A DNA stretch of 22,069 bases from CAMBRQ01 sp945870325 (GTDB taxonomy: Bacteria; Bacillota; Clostridia; Lachnospirales; Lachnospiraceae), in contig NZ_JBNPMC010000052.1 of NCBI RefSeq assembly GCF_050313795.1, positions 1 to 22,069 on the forward strand, in the 5' to 3' direction. Under the pieces are notes generated by a model that made no database searches, was not told where the DNA came from, and was given only the letters and a program-made list of their open reading frames with translations. The translations under genes were made by a program, and so were the position numbers. Shown one piece after another: positions 1 to 7,153 of the stretch (its first letter is position 1; the number at the start of each line of letters is the position of its first letter).

Positions 1-28
1 CCCTTATTTTGTAAAACATACCATATAT

Positions 29-57
29 TTGACTATACTGCAGCAATGTTCTAAAAT
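29..57 (+). promoter_or_regulatory. Promoter of the TSUP permease gene
   Basis: A -35 TTGACT (29-34) and a -10 TAAAAT (52-57) are separated by exactly 17 bases. Transcription would begin near 64, which leaves about 30 bases of leader before the ATG at 94. This argues against the in-frame ATG at 64 being the start. Confidence 0.7.
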
Positions 58-93
58 AGCACCATGAGTCTATTAACTAAGGAGAACACAACC

Positions 94-855
94 ATGGAAC
101 TAACATTACACACCTTTCTAATCGTATGCCCCCTTGTATTTCTTGCAGGTCTGATTGATGCCATCGGCGGTGGCGGCGGATTAATCTCACTCCCCGCATA
201 CCTGATTGCCGGGCTTCCGCCCCACACGGCCGTCGCCACTAACAAATTATCCTCACCTTTTGGTACTGCCCTTGCCACCTTCCGTTTTGCACGCAGCCGC
301 CTGATCAATATATACCTTGCGATTCCTTCTGTAATTGCAGCTATAATTGGTTCATCAATCGGCGCTCACATCTCCATGATGATACCAGAGAAAATTATGA
401 CCTATGTATTAATAGTCATTCTGCCAGTTTCTGCATTTCTGGTATTGAATAAGAAACTTTTTAATGACGAAGGCGCCGAGGAAGTTACTTTAGACCGTCG
501 CACTTACCTCACCGCCACCATATCCGCTTTCGTCATCGGATGCTACGATGGATTCTACGGTCCCGGAACCGGAACCTTCCTCATTATAGCATTCACTATA
601 TTCGCCAAACTGAATATCAAGACCGCCAACGCCCAAGCCAAGGTCATCAACCTGACAACCAACATAACCGCACTCATCGTCTTCCTCCTCAACGGCCAGA
701 TCCTTATCCCTCTGGGTCTCGCCGCTGCCGCCTGCAACATGCTCGGCGGCTACATCGGCGCCGGTCTCGTCATGAAAAACGGCACCAAAATCGTAAAACC
801 AAGCATCCTCCTGGTTCTCTTACTCCTGGCTTTAAAAGTAATCGGAATCTACTAA
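94..855 (+). CDS. TSUP (sulfite exporter TauE/SafE family) membrane permease
   Basis: A 253-residue polytopic membrane protein, normal length for the TauE/SafE (TSUP) family, whose members move sulfite, sulfoacetate or related small organic anions across the cytoplasmic membrane. The two-fold repeat typical of the family is visible: the first half has IDAIGGGGGLI (residues 21-31) followed by AVATNKL (46-52); the second half has CYDGFYGPGTGTF (150-162) followed by ANAQAKV (178-184). About eight hydrophobic segments are present, separated by a charged cytoplasmic stretch around residues 119-136. The start at 94 is chosen because AAGGAG lies at 79-84, nine bases upstream; the in-frame ATG at 64 coincides with the predicted transcription start. 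It is monocistronic and convergent with the next gene. The substrate cannot be told from sequence. Confidence 0.88.
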   Translation: MELTLHTFLIVCPLVFLAGLIDAIGGGGGLISLPAYLIAGLPPHTAVATNKLSSPFGTALATFRFARSRLINIYLAIPSVIAAIIGSSIGAHISMMIPEKIMTYVLIVILPVSAFLVLNKKLFNDEGAEEVTLDRRTYLTATISAFVIGCYDGFYGPGTGTFLIIAFTIFAKLNIKTANAQAKVINLTTNITALIVFLLNGQILIPLGLAAAACNMLGGYIGAGLVMKNGTKIVKPSILLVLLLLALKVIGIY

Positions 856-893
856 CCCCTCCCTCCTGCAGATAAAATCCCGGCACTTTGAAA

Positions 894-949
894 TGGACGG
901 CATCTTACGGGTAGGGGGATGATTCCCCCTACCCGTAAGACGCCGTCCA
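894..949. terminator. Long near-perfect hairpin between convergent genes
   Basis: Arms 894-918 and 925-949 form a 25-bp stem with a short ATGATT loop. The only imperfection is A902 opposite C941, a mismatch in plus-strand RNA but a U-G wobble in minus-strand RNA, so the minus-strand (peptidase) transcript folds without a break. It sits between the convergent permease and peptidase genes, so a bidirectional terminator is the simplest reading. However, neither side has a proper U tract (three U on the minus side, none on the plus side), so it may instead be a 3'-end stabiliser or processing site. Confidence 0.55.
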
Positions 950-978
950 CCTTCAATCCTACATTTAATTCCCAGATC

Positions 979-2064
979 CTACTCCTCCGGTACTACGATC
1001 AGATCTTTCGTGAAGCTGTTCAGCACTTCGCATCCATCCTCTGTAATAATTACAAGGTCTTCGATACGTACACCGATGCCTTCTTCAGCAATATAAATAC
1101 CCGGCTCTACAGAGAAGCACTGTCCAACCTGGATAATATCCTCATTTACAGAAGATACATCGCCGAACTCATGGTCTTCCAGACCGATGGAATGTCCGGT
1201 TCTATGTGTAAAGTACTGTCCATATCCTTTTTCTTCGATATAGTTTCTTGCCGCAAGGTCAACATCACACATTCTGTTGCCCGGCTTAGCTGCCTCGATA
1301 CCACGTCTGTTCGCTTCAACAACGATATCGTAAATCTCTCTTGCACGGTCGGAAACTTCGCCGATGAATACGGTTCTTGTCATATCTGATGCATAGTTGT
1401 CTTTGAATCCGCCGATATCAAGGATTACACAGTCGCCGCGTTTTCCCTTGGAATCATCTGTTACATGGTGCGGATCTGCCGCACCCTTCGCATATGCAGT
1501 AATTGGATCGAAAGATACACCCTCGCATCCAACTTCCTTATATAATTCAAGGCATTTTGCATTCAGTTCTTTCTCAGTCAGTCCCTTTACTACCCATGGA
1601 ATCAATCTCTCCATAACGATATCGTTCAGTCTGGAAGACTCTCTCATCAACTCTTTTTCTTTCTCATCTTTTACCATACGGATGTAGTCGATGATCGGAG
1701 AACCGTTAACGAACTTGCTTCCTCCACCTAATTCCTGAAGACGAATCAGGAATTTTGCCGGCCAAGTCTTATCGATACCCATTACTTTGTCTTTCTCTAC
1801 GTATCTGCTTAAGATCTCAACTCCGTCTTCGATATCATCATACCATACCAGATCTACTCCCAGATCCTTCTCCTGCGGGAACAGTTTGTTGATAACGAGT
1901 TTGTGGTTACCATTTACATTCAGGTATAATGCCAGTAATCTTTCTCCTGGATGAATCCATTTTCCAGTAAGATAGAAGATCGCAACCGGGTCTGATACGA
2001 TCATCTGTGGAACTTCATGTTCTTCCATTGACTTTAATACTCTTGCTACTTTGTTCTGATCCAT
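979..2064 (-). CDS. M24-family Xaa-Pro peptidase (creatinase/prolidase type)
   Basis: A 361-residue cytoplasmic metallopeptidase that removes or releases residues next to proline. The N-terminal creatinase-like domain spans about 1-130. The C-terminal pita-bread catalytic domain has all five dinuclear metal ligands: D216 (VILDIGG), D227 (YASDMTR), H291 (HRTGHSIG), E320 (FSVEPG) and E335 (GVRIEDL). The reading frame is open upstream to a TTG at 2196, but that stretch is the structured leader, so ATG 2064 is preferred; a family-like N-terminus begins there. Only weak Shine-Dalgarno sequences are seen (GGGG seven bases, GAAAGG thirteen bases upstream), which together with the leader suggests translational control. 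It has its own promoter. Whether it is an aminopeptidase (PepP-like) or dipeptidase (PepQ-like) is not settled by sequence. Confidence 0.9.
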   Translation of the reverse strand: MDQNKVARVLKSMEEHEVPQMIVSDPVAIFYLTGKWIHPGERLLALYLNVNGNHKLVINKLFPQEKDLGVDLVWYDDIEDGVEILSRYVEKDKVMGIDKTWPAKFLIRLQELGGGSKFVNGSPIIDYIRMVKDEKEKELMRESSRLNDIVMERLIPWVVKGLTEKELNAKCLELYKEVGCEGVSFDPITAYAKGAADPHHVTDDSKGKRGDCVILDIGGFKDNYASDMTRTVFIGEVSDRAREIYDIVVEANRRGIEAAKPGNRMCDVDLAARNYIEEKGYGQYFTHRTGHSIGLEDHEFGDVSSVNEDIIQVGQCFSVEPGIYIAEEGIGVRIEDLVIITEDGCEVLNSFTKDLIVVPEE

Positions 2065-2239
2065 TGTATTACCCCAACCTTTCTTAAAATATGTATGATA
2101 CTGCTCCTCACTGCCCACATCACCGTGAAGAGCACTATATAATCGGAAGTTTCCACTTCCTATTATATACGAAGCCTCTCCTGCTACAAACAGCAAACTG
2201 CCAAAATCGGCGGTCTTCCACCACCGATTTTGACAGTTT
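2065..2239 (-). promoter_or_regulatory. Structured 5' leader of the Xaa-Pro peptidase gene
   Basis: About 170 transcribed bases separate the promoter from the ATG. Three successive hairpins fold in the minus-strand RNA: a 19-bp stem 2195-2213/2221-2239 at the very 5' end; 2136-2169 (8 bp, one mismatch, 6 bp, GGAA loop); and 2102-2134 (10 bp with one wobble). The two A-C mismatches of the first stem on the plus strand become G-U pairs on the minus strand, which supports function in this transcript. No known riboswitch consensus was recognised. The first hairpin could instead be the terminator of the fur-like gene. Confidence 0.5.
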
Positions 2240-2240
2240 T

Positions 2241-2269
2241 ATTATAATCTCTTACCTATGAAAAGTCAA
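2241..2269 (-). promoter_or_regulatory. Promoter of the Xaa-Pro peptidase gene
   Basis: Reading the minus strand, TTGACT (2264-2269) and a perfect TATAAT (2241-2246) lie 17 bases apart. Transcription would start near 2234, within the first leader hairpin. Confidence 0.8.
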
Positions 2270-2330
2270 TTCGATTACGACTCCTTTAATCCTTGAAATA
2301 TATATGAAACATATACTTAAATATATACCT

Positions 2331-2573
2331 TTAAATATGTACAACCATTTCTTTATGTATCAGTTCCATATCTTCCAGCAACTGTATGGTTCGGTAGACA
2401 GTTGCAATCCCTACTTTGTTGTCTTTTGCTTTCGCGGCAAAATAGATCTCCTTGCAGGAAGAATACTCATTGCTTAGAATGATCTGAAGAAGCATCTTTC
2501 TTTGAACGGTGATTCTGTACCCTTTTTCCTTCAATTGTCGTACTACTGCTTCTACCTTCTCTTCCTGGCTCAT
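2331..2573 (-). CDS. Truncated Fur-family regulator (winged-helix domain only)
   Basis: An 80-residue protein that matches only the N-terminal DNA-binding half of Fur/PerR/Zur proteins, which usually run to about 140 residues. The helix-turn-helix is intact: GYRITVQRKMLL (18-29), then SCKEIYFAAK, then the recognition helix IATVYRTIQLLE (56-67). The frame stops directly after ELIHKE with a five-residue unrelated tail. The metal-binding and dimerisation half (His- and Cys-rich) is absent and is not found in any other frame down to the next promoter, so this is a clean loss rather than a single frameshift. Its upstream region carries a good promoter and Fur-box-like palindromes, so it is probably still expressed. 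It may be a mini-repressor, a competitor of full-length Fur, or a decaying gene. Confidence 0.72.
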   Translation of the reverse strand: MSQEEKVEAVVRQLKEKGYRITVQRKMLLQIILSNEYSSCKEIYFAAKAKDNKVGIATVYRTIQLLEDMELIHKEMVVHI

Positions 2574-2591
2574 ATTCTACCTCGTGTTGAT

Positions 2592-2670
2592 TGATACTGA
2601 TTATCATTTACATTGGTAGTGTACTCCAATTGATATTGATTGTCAATAACGTTAACGATAAATTTTATCA
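2592..2670 (-). promoter_or_regulatory. Promoter with Fur-box-like palindromes before the fur-like gene
   Basis: On the minus strand, TTGACA (2641-2646) and TACACT (2618-2623) are 17 bases apart. Two 15-bp palindromes resemble the TGATAATnATTATCA Fur box: TGATACTGATTATCA at 2592-2606 (14 of 15 non-wild positions fit) and TGATATTGATTGTCA at 2631-2645 (two differences). A weaker one, CGATAAATTTTATCA, lies at 2656-2670. One overlaps the -35 and one lies just after the start of transcription, as for a repressed promoter. This suggests control by a Fur-type metalloregulator. Confidence 0.65.
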
Positions 2671-2681
2671 ATATCATTAAC
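2651..2681 (-). terminator. Possible 3' hairpin of the acetyltransferase gene
   Basis: Arms 2651-2660 and 2672-2681 form a 10-bp AT-rich stem (one G-U) that overlaps the acetyltransferase stop codon. There is no clear U tract, and part of it doubles as a Fur-box-like palindrome, so its role as a terminator is uncertain. Confidence 0.3.
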
Positions 2682-3333
2682 AGTTTTCTTCTCTTAATGT
2701 ATAAGGGAAGTCCACTTTAAGATCTCTGAAATAATATTCCCGGTCTCTCTCGGTAATCTCTCTCATGACTTTACAAGGATTGCCGACTGCAACCACATTC
2801 TCCGGAATATCCCTCGTAACCACGCTTCCGGCGCCAATGATAGAATTATCTCCTATGGTGACTCCCGGAAGAATCACCGCATTGCTTCCGATCCAGACAT
2901 TCCTGCCGATATGGATTGGCAGAGAATAATGGGCAACCATCTCTCTGTACAATGGATATGCCGGATGACCTGTCGTACAGATCGTGACACTTGGTCCTAC
3001 CATCGTCTTATCTCCGATATATACCTTCCCGTCATCTACAATCGTCAGATTATAATTGGCATAGAACATGCCCTCCAGGAACACATTGCTTCCATATGAC
3101 ATATGAACACCATCTTCAATATAGACACGGTCTCCGCATTTGCCAAGAAGGCTTTTCAGGATCTTCATCCGTCCTTCACGATCTCCCGGTCTTGTGTGAT
3201 TATAGTCGAACATCATCTCTTTACAGTGGTTCCGTTCCTCGGCTAATTCTTTTTCAATCTTCTGGTCGATTGGATCTTTATGCCCGCTCTCATAAAAGAT
3301 CATTCCATTATCAATTCTCTCTTTTAATGTCAT
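2677..3333 (-). CDS. Left-handed beta-helix (hexapeptide repeat) sugar O-acetyltransferase
   Basis: A 218-residue protein of the maltose/galactoside O-acetyltransferase (LacA/NodL/Maa) type, which transfers acetyl from acetyl-CoA to a sugar hydroxyl. The N-terminal helical cap (residues 1-60, ERIDNGMIFYESGHKD) is typical of this group. The hexapeptide helix follows (about 70-190), with the conserved catalytic histidine probably H123 in TICTTGHP, and the closing coils VWIGSNAVILPGVTIG and GAGSVVTRDIPENVVAVGNP. The start at 3333 is chosen because AAGGAG (3342-3347) lies eight bases upstream; an in-frame ATG ten codons earlier has no such site. It lies just after the rpoC terminator and no strong promoter of its own was found. 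The acceptor sugar is unknown. Confidence 0.87.
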   Translation of the reverse strand: MTLKERIDNGMIFYESGHKDPIDQKIEKELAEERNHCKEMMFDYNHTRPGDREGRMKILKSLLGKCGDRVYIEDGVHMSYGSNVFLEGMFYANYNLTIVDDGKVYIGDKTMVGPSVTICTTGHPAYPLYREMVAHYSLPIHIGRNVWIGSNAVILPGVTIGDNSIIGAGSVVTRDIPENVVAVGNPCKVMREITERDREYYFRDLKVDFPYTLREENC

Positions 3334-3385
3334 CTTCTCCACTCCTTTTCTCTCATATATCAAACGAAGTACCTTATAATATGAG

Positions 3386-3428
3386 AAAAGACCTCCGGTA
3401 GAAACCCCGCTCCCACCAAAGGTCTTTT
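3386..3428. terminator. Terminator at the end of the rpoBC operon
   Basis: Arms 3386-3399 and 3415-3428 form a 14-bp stem with two G-U pairs in the minus-strand RNA. The stem ends in GGTCTTTTC, giving a U-rich 3' end just after the rpoC stop. The A-rich other side makes it potentially bidirectional. Confidence 0.85.
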
Positions 3429-3434
3429 TATCTA

Positions 3435-6400
3435 TTACTCTTCTACTAATTCTAACTCAGAATTTAGTTCCGCATCATCCATGGTCTCGTCCTCATGTTC
3501 TTCGTTCAGATCAACACCATCTTCTGCTGCTATATCAGAGAAATCAACATCAATCTCTTCGTCTAACACGAGCTCATCATCCAGTTCCAGTTCGGAATCC
3601 AGCTTGATATCACGGTACTTTCTCATACCCGTACCAGCCGGGATATGTTTACCAATGATTACATTCTCCTTCAGACCAACCAACGGGTCAACCTTGCCCT
3701 TGATTGCTGCTTCTGTCAGTACCTTGGTTGTCTCCTGGAAGGATGCTGCTGACAGGAAAGAGTTGGTTGCGAGTGATGCTTTGGTAATACCAAGCATGAT
3801 CTGCTCTCCTGTTGCCGGCTCTTTGCCCTCTGCCACTAATGCTGCATTCACATCTTCGAATTCCAGTCTGTCTACATTCGTACCTGGCAAGAATTCTGTA
3901 TCTCCAGCCTCTTCTATACGAACCTTCTTAAGCATCTGACGAACAATTACTTCAATATGCTTATCGTTAATATCAACACCCTGTAGACGGTATACTCTCT
4001 GTACCTCTTGAATCATGTAATCCTGCACTGCACGCAGTCCCTTAATCTTCAGAATATCATGCGGGTTAACGCTACCTTCTGTCAGTTCGTCACCGGCCTT
4101 TAATACCGCGCCATCTTGAATCTTAATTCTGGAACCGTAAGGGATCAGATATGCCTTTGACTCGCCTGTCTCGTCATTAGTTACGATAACCTCTCGCTTC
4201 TTCTTCGTATCATTGATATTGGCAACACCGGCGAACTCTGTGATAATTGCAAGTCCCTTCGGCTTTCTTGCCTCGAACAACTCTTCGACACGAGGAAGAC
4301 CCTGTGTGATATCATCACCGGCAACACCACCGGTATGGAACGTACGCATGGTCAGCTGAGTACCAGGCTCACCGATAGACTGAGCAGCGATAATACCTAC
4401 TGCCTCACCAACCTGTACCGGCTCACCGGTTGCCATGTTCGCGCCATAACATTTTGCGCAGACACCGCTATGGGATCTACATGTCAGGATCGTACGGATC
4501 TTCACCTGTGTAAGCGGCTCGCCGTTCTCATCTACACCCTTCTTCATGATAAGTTCCGCACGTTTTGGCGTTACCATATGATTTGCTTTTACAAGGATGT
4601 TTCCATCTTTATCTACAATGTTCTCGCACAGGTAACGTCCTGTAATACGCTCCTGCAGGCTTTCAATCTCTTCGTTGCCATCTTCGAATGCTCTAACATA
4701 CATTCCCGGAATCTCAGCGCCTTTTTCTACACAGTCTACTTCGTGGATGATCAATTCCTGTGATACGTCAACCAGACGTCTGGTCAGGTATCCGGAATCG
4801 GCTGTACGAAGGGCTGTATCTGACAGACCTTTACGAGCACCATGTGCAGACATGAAGTACTCCAATACGTCCAGACCTTCACGGAAGTTAGACTTGATCG
4901 GCAACTCAATGGTACGACCGGTTGTATCTGCCATCAGACCACGCATACCGGCAAGCTGTTTGATCTGCTTATCCGAACCACGGGCACCAGAGTCAGCCAT
5001 CATGAAGATGTTGTTATACTTATCCAGACCGGACAGCAGAGCCTCAGTCAAGGCATCGTCAGTTGCTTTCCAGGTCTCAACAACCTCTTTGTAACGTTCT
5101 TCCTCTGTGATGAGACCACGCTTGAAGTTCTTGGTGATCTTATCTACCGTATCCTGTGCCTGCTTAATCATCTCTGGCTTCTGCGGAGGCACGGTCATAT
5201 CTGAGATAGATACGGTCATGGCTGCTCTTGTTGAATATTTATAACCAATGGATTTTACCGCATCCAGCACTTCCGCTGTAGCAGTTGATCCGTGGGTATT
5301 AATTACTTTTTCAAGGATCTGCTTTAACTGTTTCTTTCCTACGTGGAAATCAATCTCCGGCAACAGTTCATTGCCTTCTACTTCACGGTCTACGAATCCA
5401 AGATCCTGTGGGATGATCTCATTGAAGAGGAATCTTCCCAGTGTAGACTCTACATTACCTATCACTACGCTTCCATCCGGCATTGTCTTGGTGATACGAA
5501 CCTTAATGCGTGAGTGAAGGGTAATAGCATCATTCTCATATGCGAGAATTGCTTCATTTACACTCTTGAAGAACTTGCCTTCTCCCTTAGCACCAGGTCT
5601 TTCCTGTGTCAGGTAGTAGATACCAAGTACCATATCCTGTGAAGGAACGGCTACCGGTCCGCCATCTGACGGTTTCAGCAGGTTGTTCGGTGACAGAAGA
5701 AGGAAACGGCACTCTGCCTGAGCCTCTACGGACAACGGCAAGTGTACAGCCATCTGGTCACCGTCGAAGTCGGCATTATAAGCGGTACATACCAACGGAT
5801 GCAGCTTGATTGCCTTACCTTCTACCAGGATTGGCTCGAATGCCTGGATACCAAGTCTATGAAGCGTAGGGGCACGGTTCAGCATAACCGGATGCTCTTT
5901 GATAACATCTTCCAGTACATCCCATACTTCCGGCTGTACTCTCTCTACCATCTTCTTTGCATTCTTAATATTGTGAGCGGTTCCGTTCTGCACCAGTTCC
6001 TTCATAACGAATGGCTTGAACAGTTCGATTGCCATCTCTTTTGGAAGACCACACTGGTAGATCTTAAGTTCCGGTCCTACGACGATAACGGAACGTCCGG
6101 AGTAGTCAACACGCTTACCCAAAAGGTTCTGACGGAAACGTCCGGACTTACCCTTCAGCATATCGGACAGAGACTTAAGCGCTCTGTTACCAGGTCCTGT
6201 TACCGGGCGGCCGCGGCGTCCATTATCAATCAGGGCGTCTACCGCTTCCTGTAACATTCTCTTCTCATTTCTAACAATAATGTCCGGCGCGCCTAATTCA
6301 AGAAGGCGTTTCAGACGGTTATTTCTATTAATAATCCTTCTGTACAGATCGTTCAGGTCAGATGTAGCAAAACGTCCGCCATCCAACTGAACCATAGGAC

Positions 6401-7139
6401 GGAGATCCGGTGGGATAACCGGGATCGCTGTCATGATCATCCACTCCGGCTTGTTGCCAGACTCACGGAATGCTTCAACAACTTCCAGACGTTTCACGAT
6501 TCTTGCACGCTTCTGTCCGGTAGCGCCCTTCAGTCCTTCCTGTAACTCAGCATACTCTTTATCAAGATCAATGGACTGAAGCAATTCCTGGATAGATTCT
6601 GCACCCATGCCTACACGGAATGCGCTTCCCCATTTTTCTCTGTTCTCCTGGTATTCCTGCTCGGATAATACCTGTTTGTACTGAAGATCTGTCTCGCCCT
6701 TATCAAGTACGATATAAGACGCGAAATACAGTACTTTCTCCAGTGTTCTTGGAGACAGATCAAGAATCAGACCCATACGGCTCGGGATTCCCTTGAAGTA
6801 CCAGATGTGTGACACCGGAGCAGCCAGGGCGATATGACCCATACGCTCACGGCGCACGCTTGCTTTGGTAACCTCAACACCGCATCGGTCGCAGACCACG
6901 CCTTTATAGCGGATCTTTTTATATTTACCACAGTGACACTCCCAGTCTTTGCTTGGTCCGAATATCCTCTCACAGAATAATCCGTCCTTCTCAGGCTTCA
7001 GTGTTCTATAGTTGATCGTCTCCGGTTTTGTAACTTCTCCCCTGGACCATTCCAGAATCTTCTCAGGCGATGCCAAACCGATCTTGATTGCATCAAAGGT
7101 CATTGGCTGATATGTTTGTTCCTTATTGTTTTCTGGCAT
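3435..7139 (-). CDS. rpoC: RNA polymerase subunit beta'
   Basis: A 1234-residue beta' subunit of full Firmicute length. It carries the active-site magnesium loop NADFDGDQMAVH at residues 455-466 (D457, D459, D461), the N-terminal zinc site C68, C70, C83, C86, and a second zinc site formed by a cysteine in IHEVDCVEKG together with CRSHSGVCAKC. The trigger-loop/bridge region MRTFHTGGVAG is intact. The C-terminal tail is strongly acidic (many D/E from about residue 1180 on). It follows rpoB after 14 bases, with AAGGGG upstream of the ATG, and ends in a strong terminator, so it is the last gene of the transcription unit. Confidence 0.98.
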   Translation of the reverse strand: MPENNKEQTYQPMTFDAIKIGLASPEKILEWSRGEVTKPETINYRTLKPEKDGLFCERIFGPSKDWECHCGKYKKIRYKGVVCDRCGVEVTKASVRRERMGHIALAAPVSHIWYFKGIPSRMGLILDLSPRTLEKVLYFASYIVLDKGETDLQYKQVLSEQEYQENREKWGSAFRVGMGAESIQELLQSIDLDKEYAELQEGLKGATGQKRARIVKRLEVVEAFRESGNKPEWMIMTAIPVIPPDLRPMVQLDGGRFATSDLNDLYRRIINRNNRLKRLLELGAPDIIVRNEKRMLQEAVDALIDNGRRGRPVTGPGNRALKSLSDMLKGKSGRFRQNLLGKRVDYSGRSVIVVGPELKIYQCGLPKEMAIELFKPFVMKELVQNGTAHNIKNAKKMVERVQPEVWDVLEDVIKEHPVMLNRAPTLHRLGIQAFEPILVEGKAIKLHPLVCTAYNADFDGDQMAVHLPLSVEAQAECRFLLLSPNNLLKPSDGGPVAVPSQDMVLGIYYLTQERPGAKGEGKFFKSVNEAILAYENDAITLHSRIKVRITKTMPDGSVVIGNVESTLGRFLFNEIIPQDLGFVDREVEGNELLPEIDFHVGKKQLKQILEKVINTHGSTATAEVLDAVKSIGYKYSTRAAMTVSISDMTVPPQKPEMIKQAQDTVDKITKNFKRGLITEEERYKEVVETWKATDDALTEALLSGLDKYNNIFMMADSGARGSDKQIKQLAGMRGLMADTTGRTIELPIKSNFREGLDVLEYFMSAHGARKGLSDTALRTADSGYLTRRLVDVSQELIIHEVDCVEKGAEIPGMYVRAFEDGNEEIESLQERITGRYLCENIVDKDGNILVKANHMVTPKRAELIMKKGVDENGEPLTQVKIRTILTCRSHSGVCAKCYGANMATGEPVQVGEAVGIIAAQSIGEPGTQLTMRTFHTGGVAGDDITQGLPRVEELFEARKPKGLAIITEFAGVANINDTKKKREVIVTNDETGESKAYLIPYGSRIKIQDGAVLKAGDELTEGSVNPHDILKIKGLRAVQDYMIQEVQRVYRLQGVDINDKHIEVIVRQMLKKVRIEEAGDTEFLPGTNVDRLEFEDVNAALVAEGKEPATGEQIMLGITKASLATNSFLSAASFQETTKVLTEAAIKGKVDPLVGLKENVIIGKHIPAGTGMRKYRDIKLDSELELDDELVLDEEIDVDFSDIAAEDGVDLNEEHEDETMDDAELNSELELVEE

Positions 7140-7153
7140 ACTGGCACCCCTTC

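Noticed and set aside
919..1389. 156-codon plus-strand frame opposite the peptidase gene
   Set aside because: It is antisense to a gene with all five M24 metal ligands and begins inside the hairpin loop; no supporting start signals.
2065..2196. N-terminally extended form of the Xaa-Pro peptidase starting at TTG 2196
   Set aside because: The extension covers the leader hairpins, has no good ribosome binding site, and the added residues do not resemble the family; the usual N-terminus begins at 2064.
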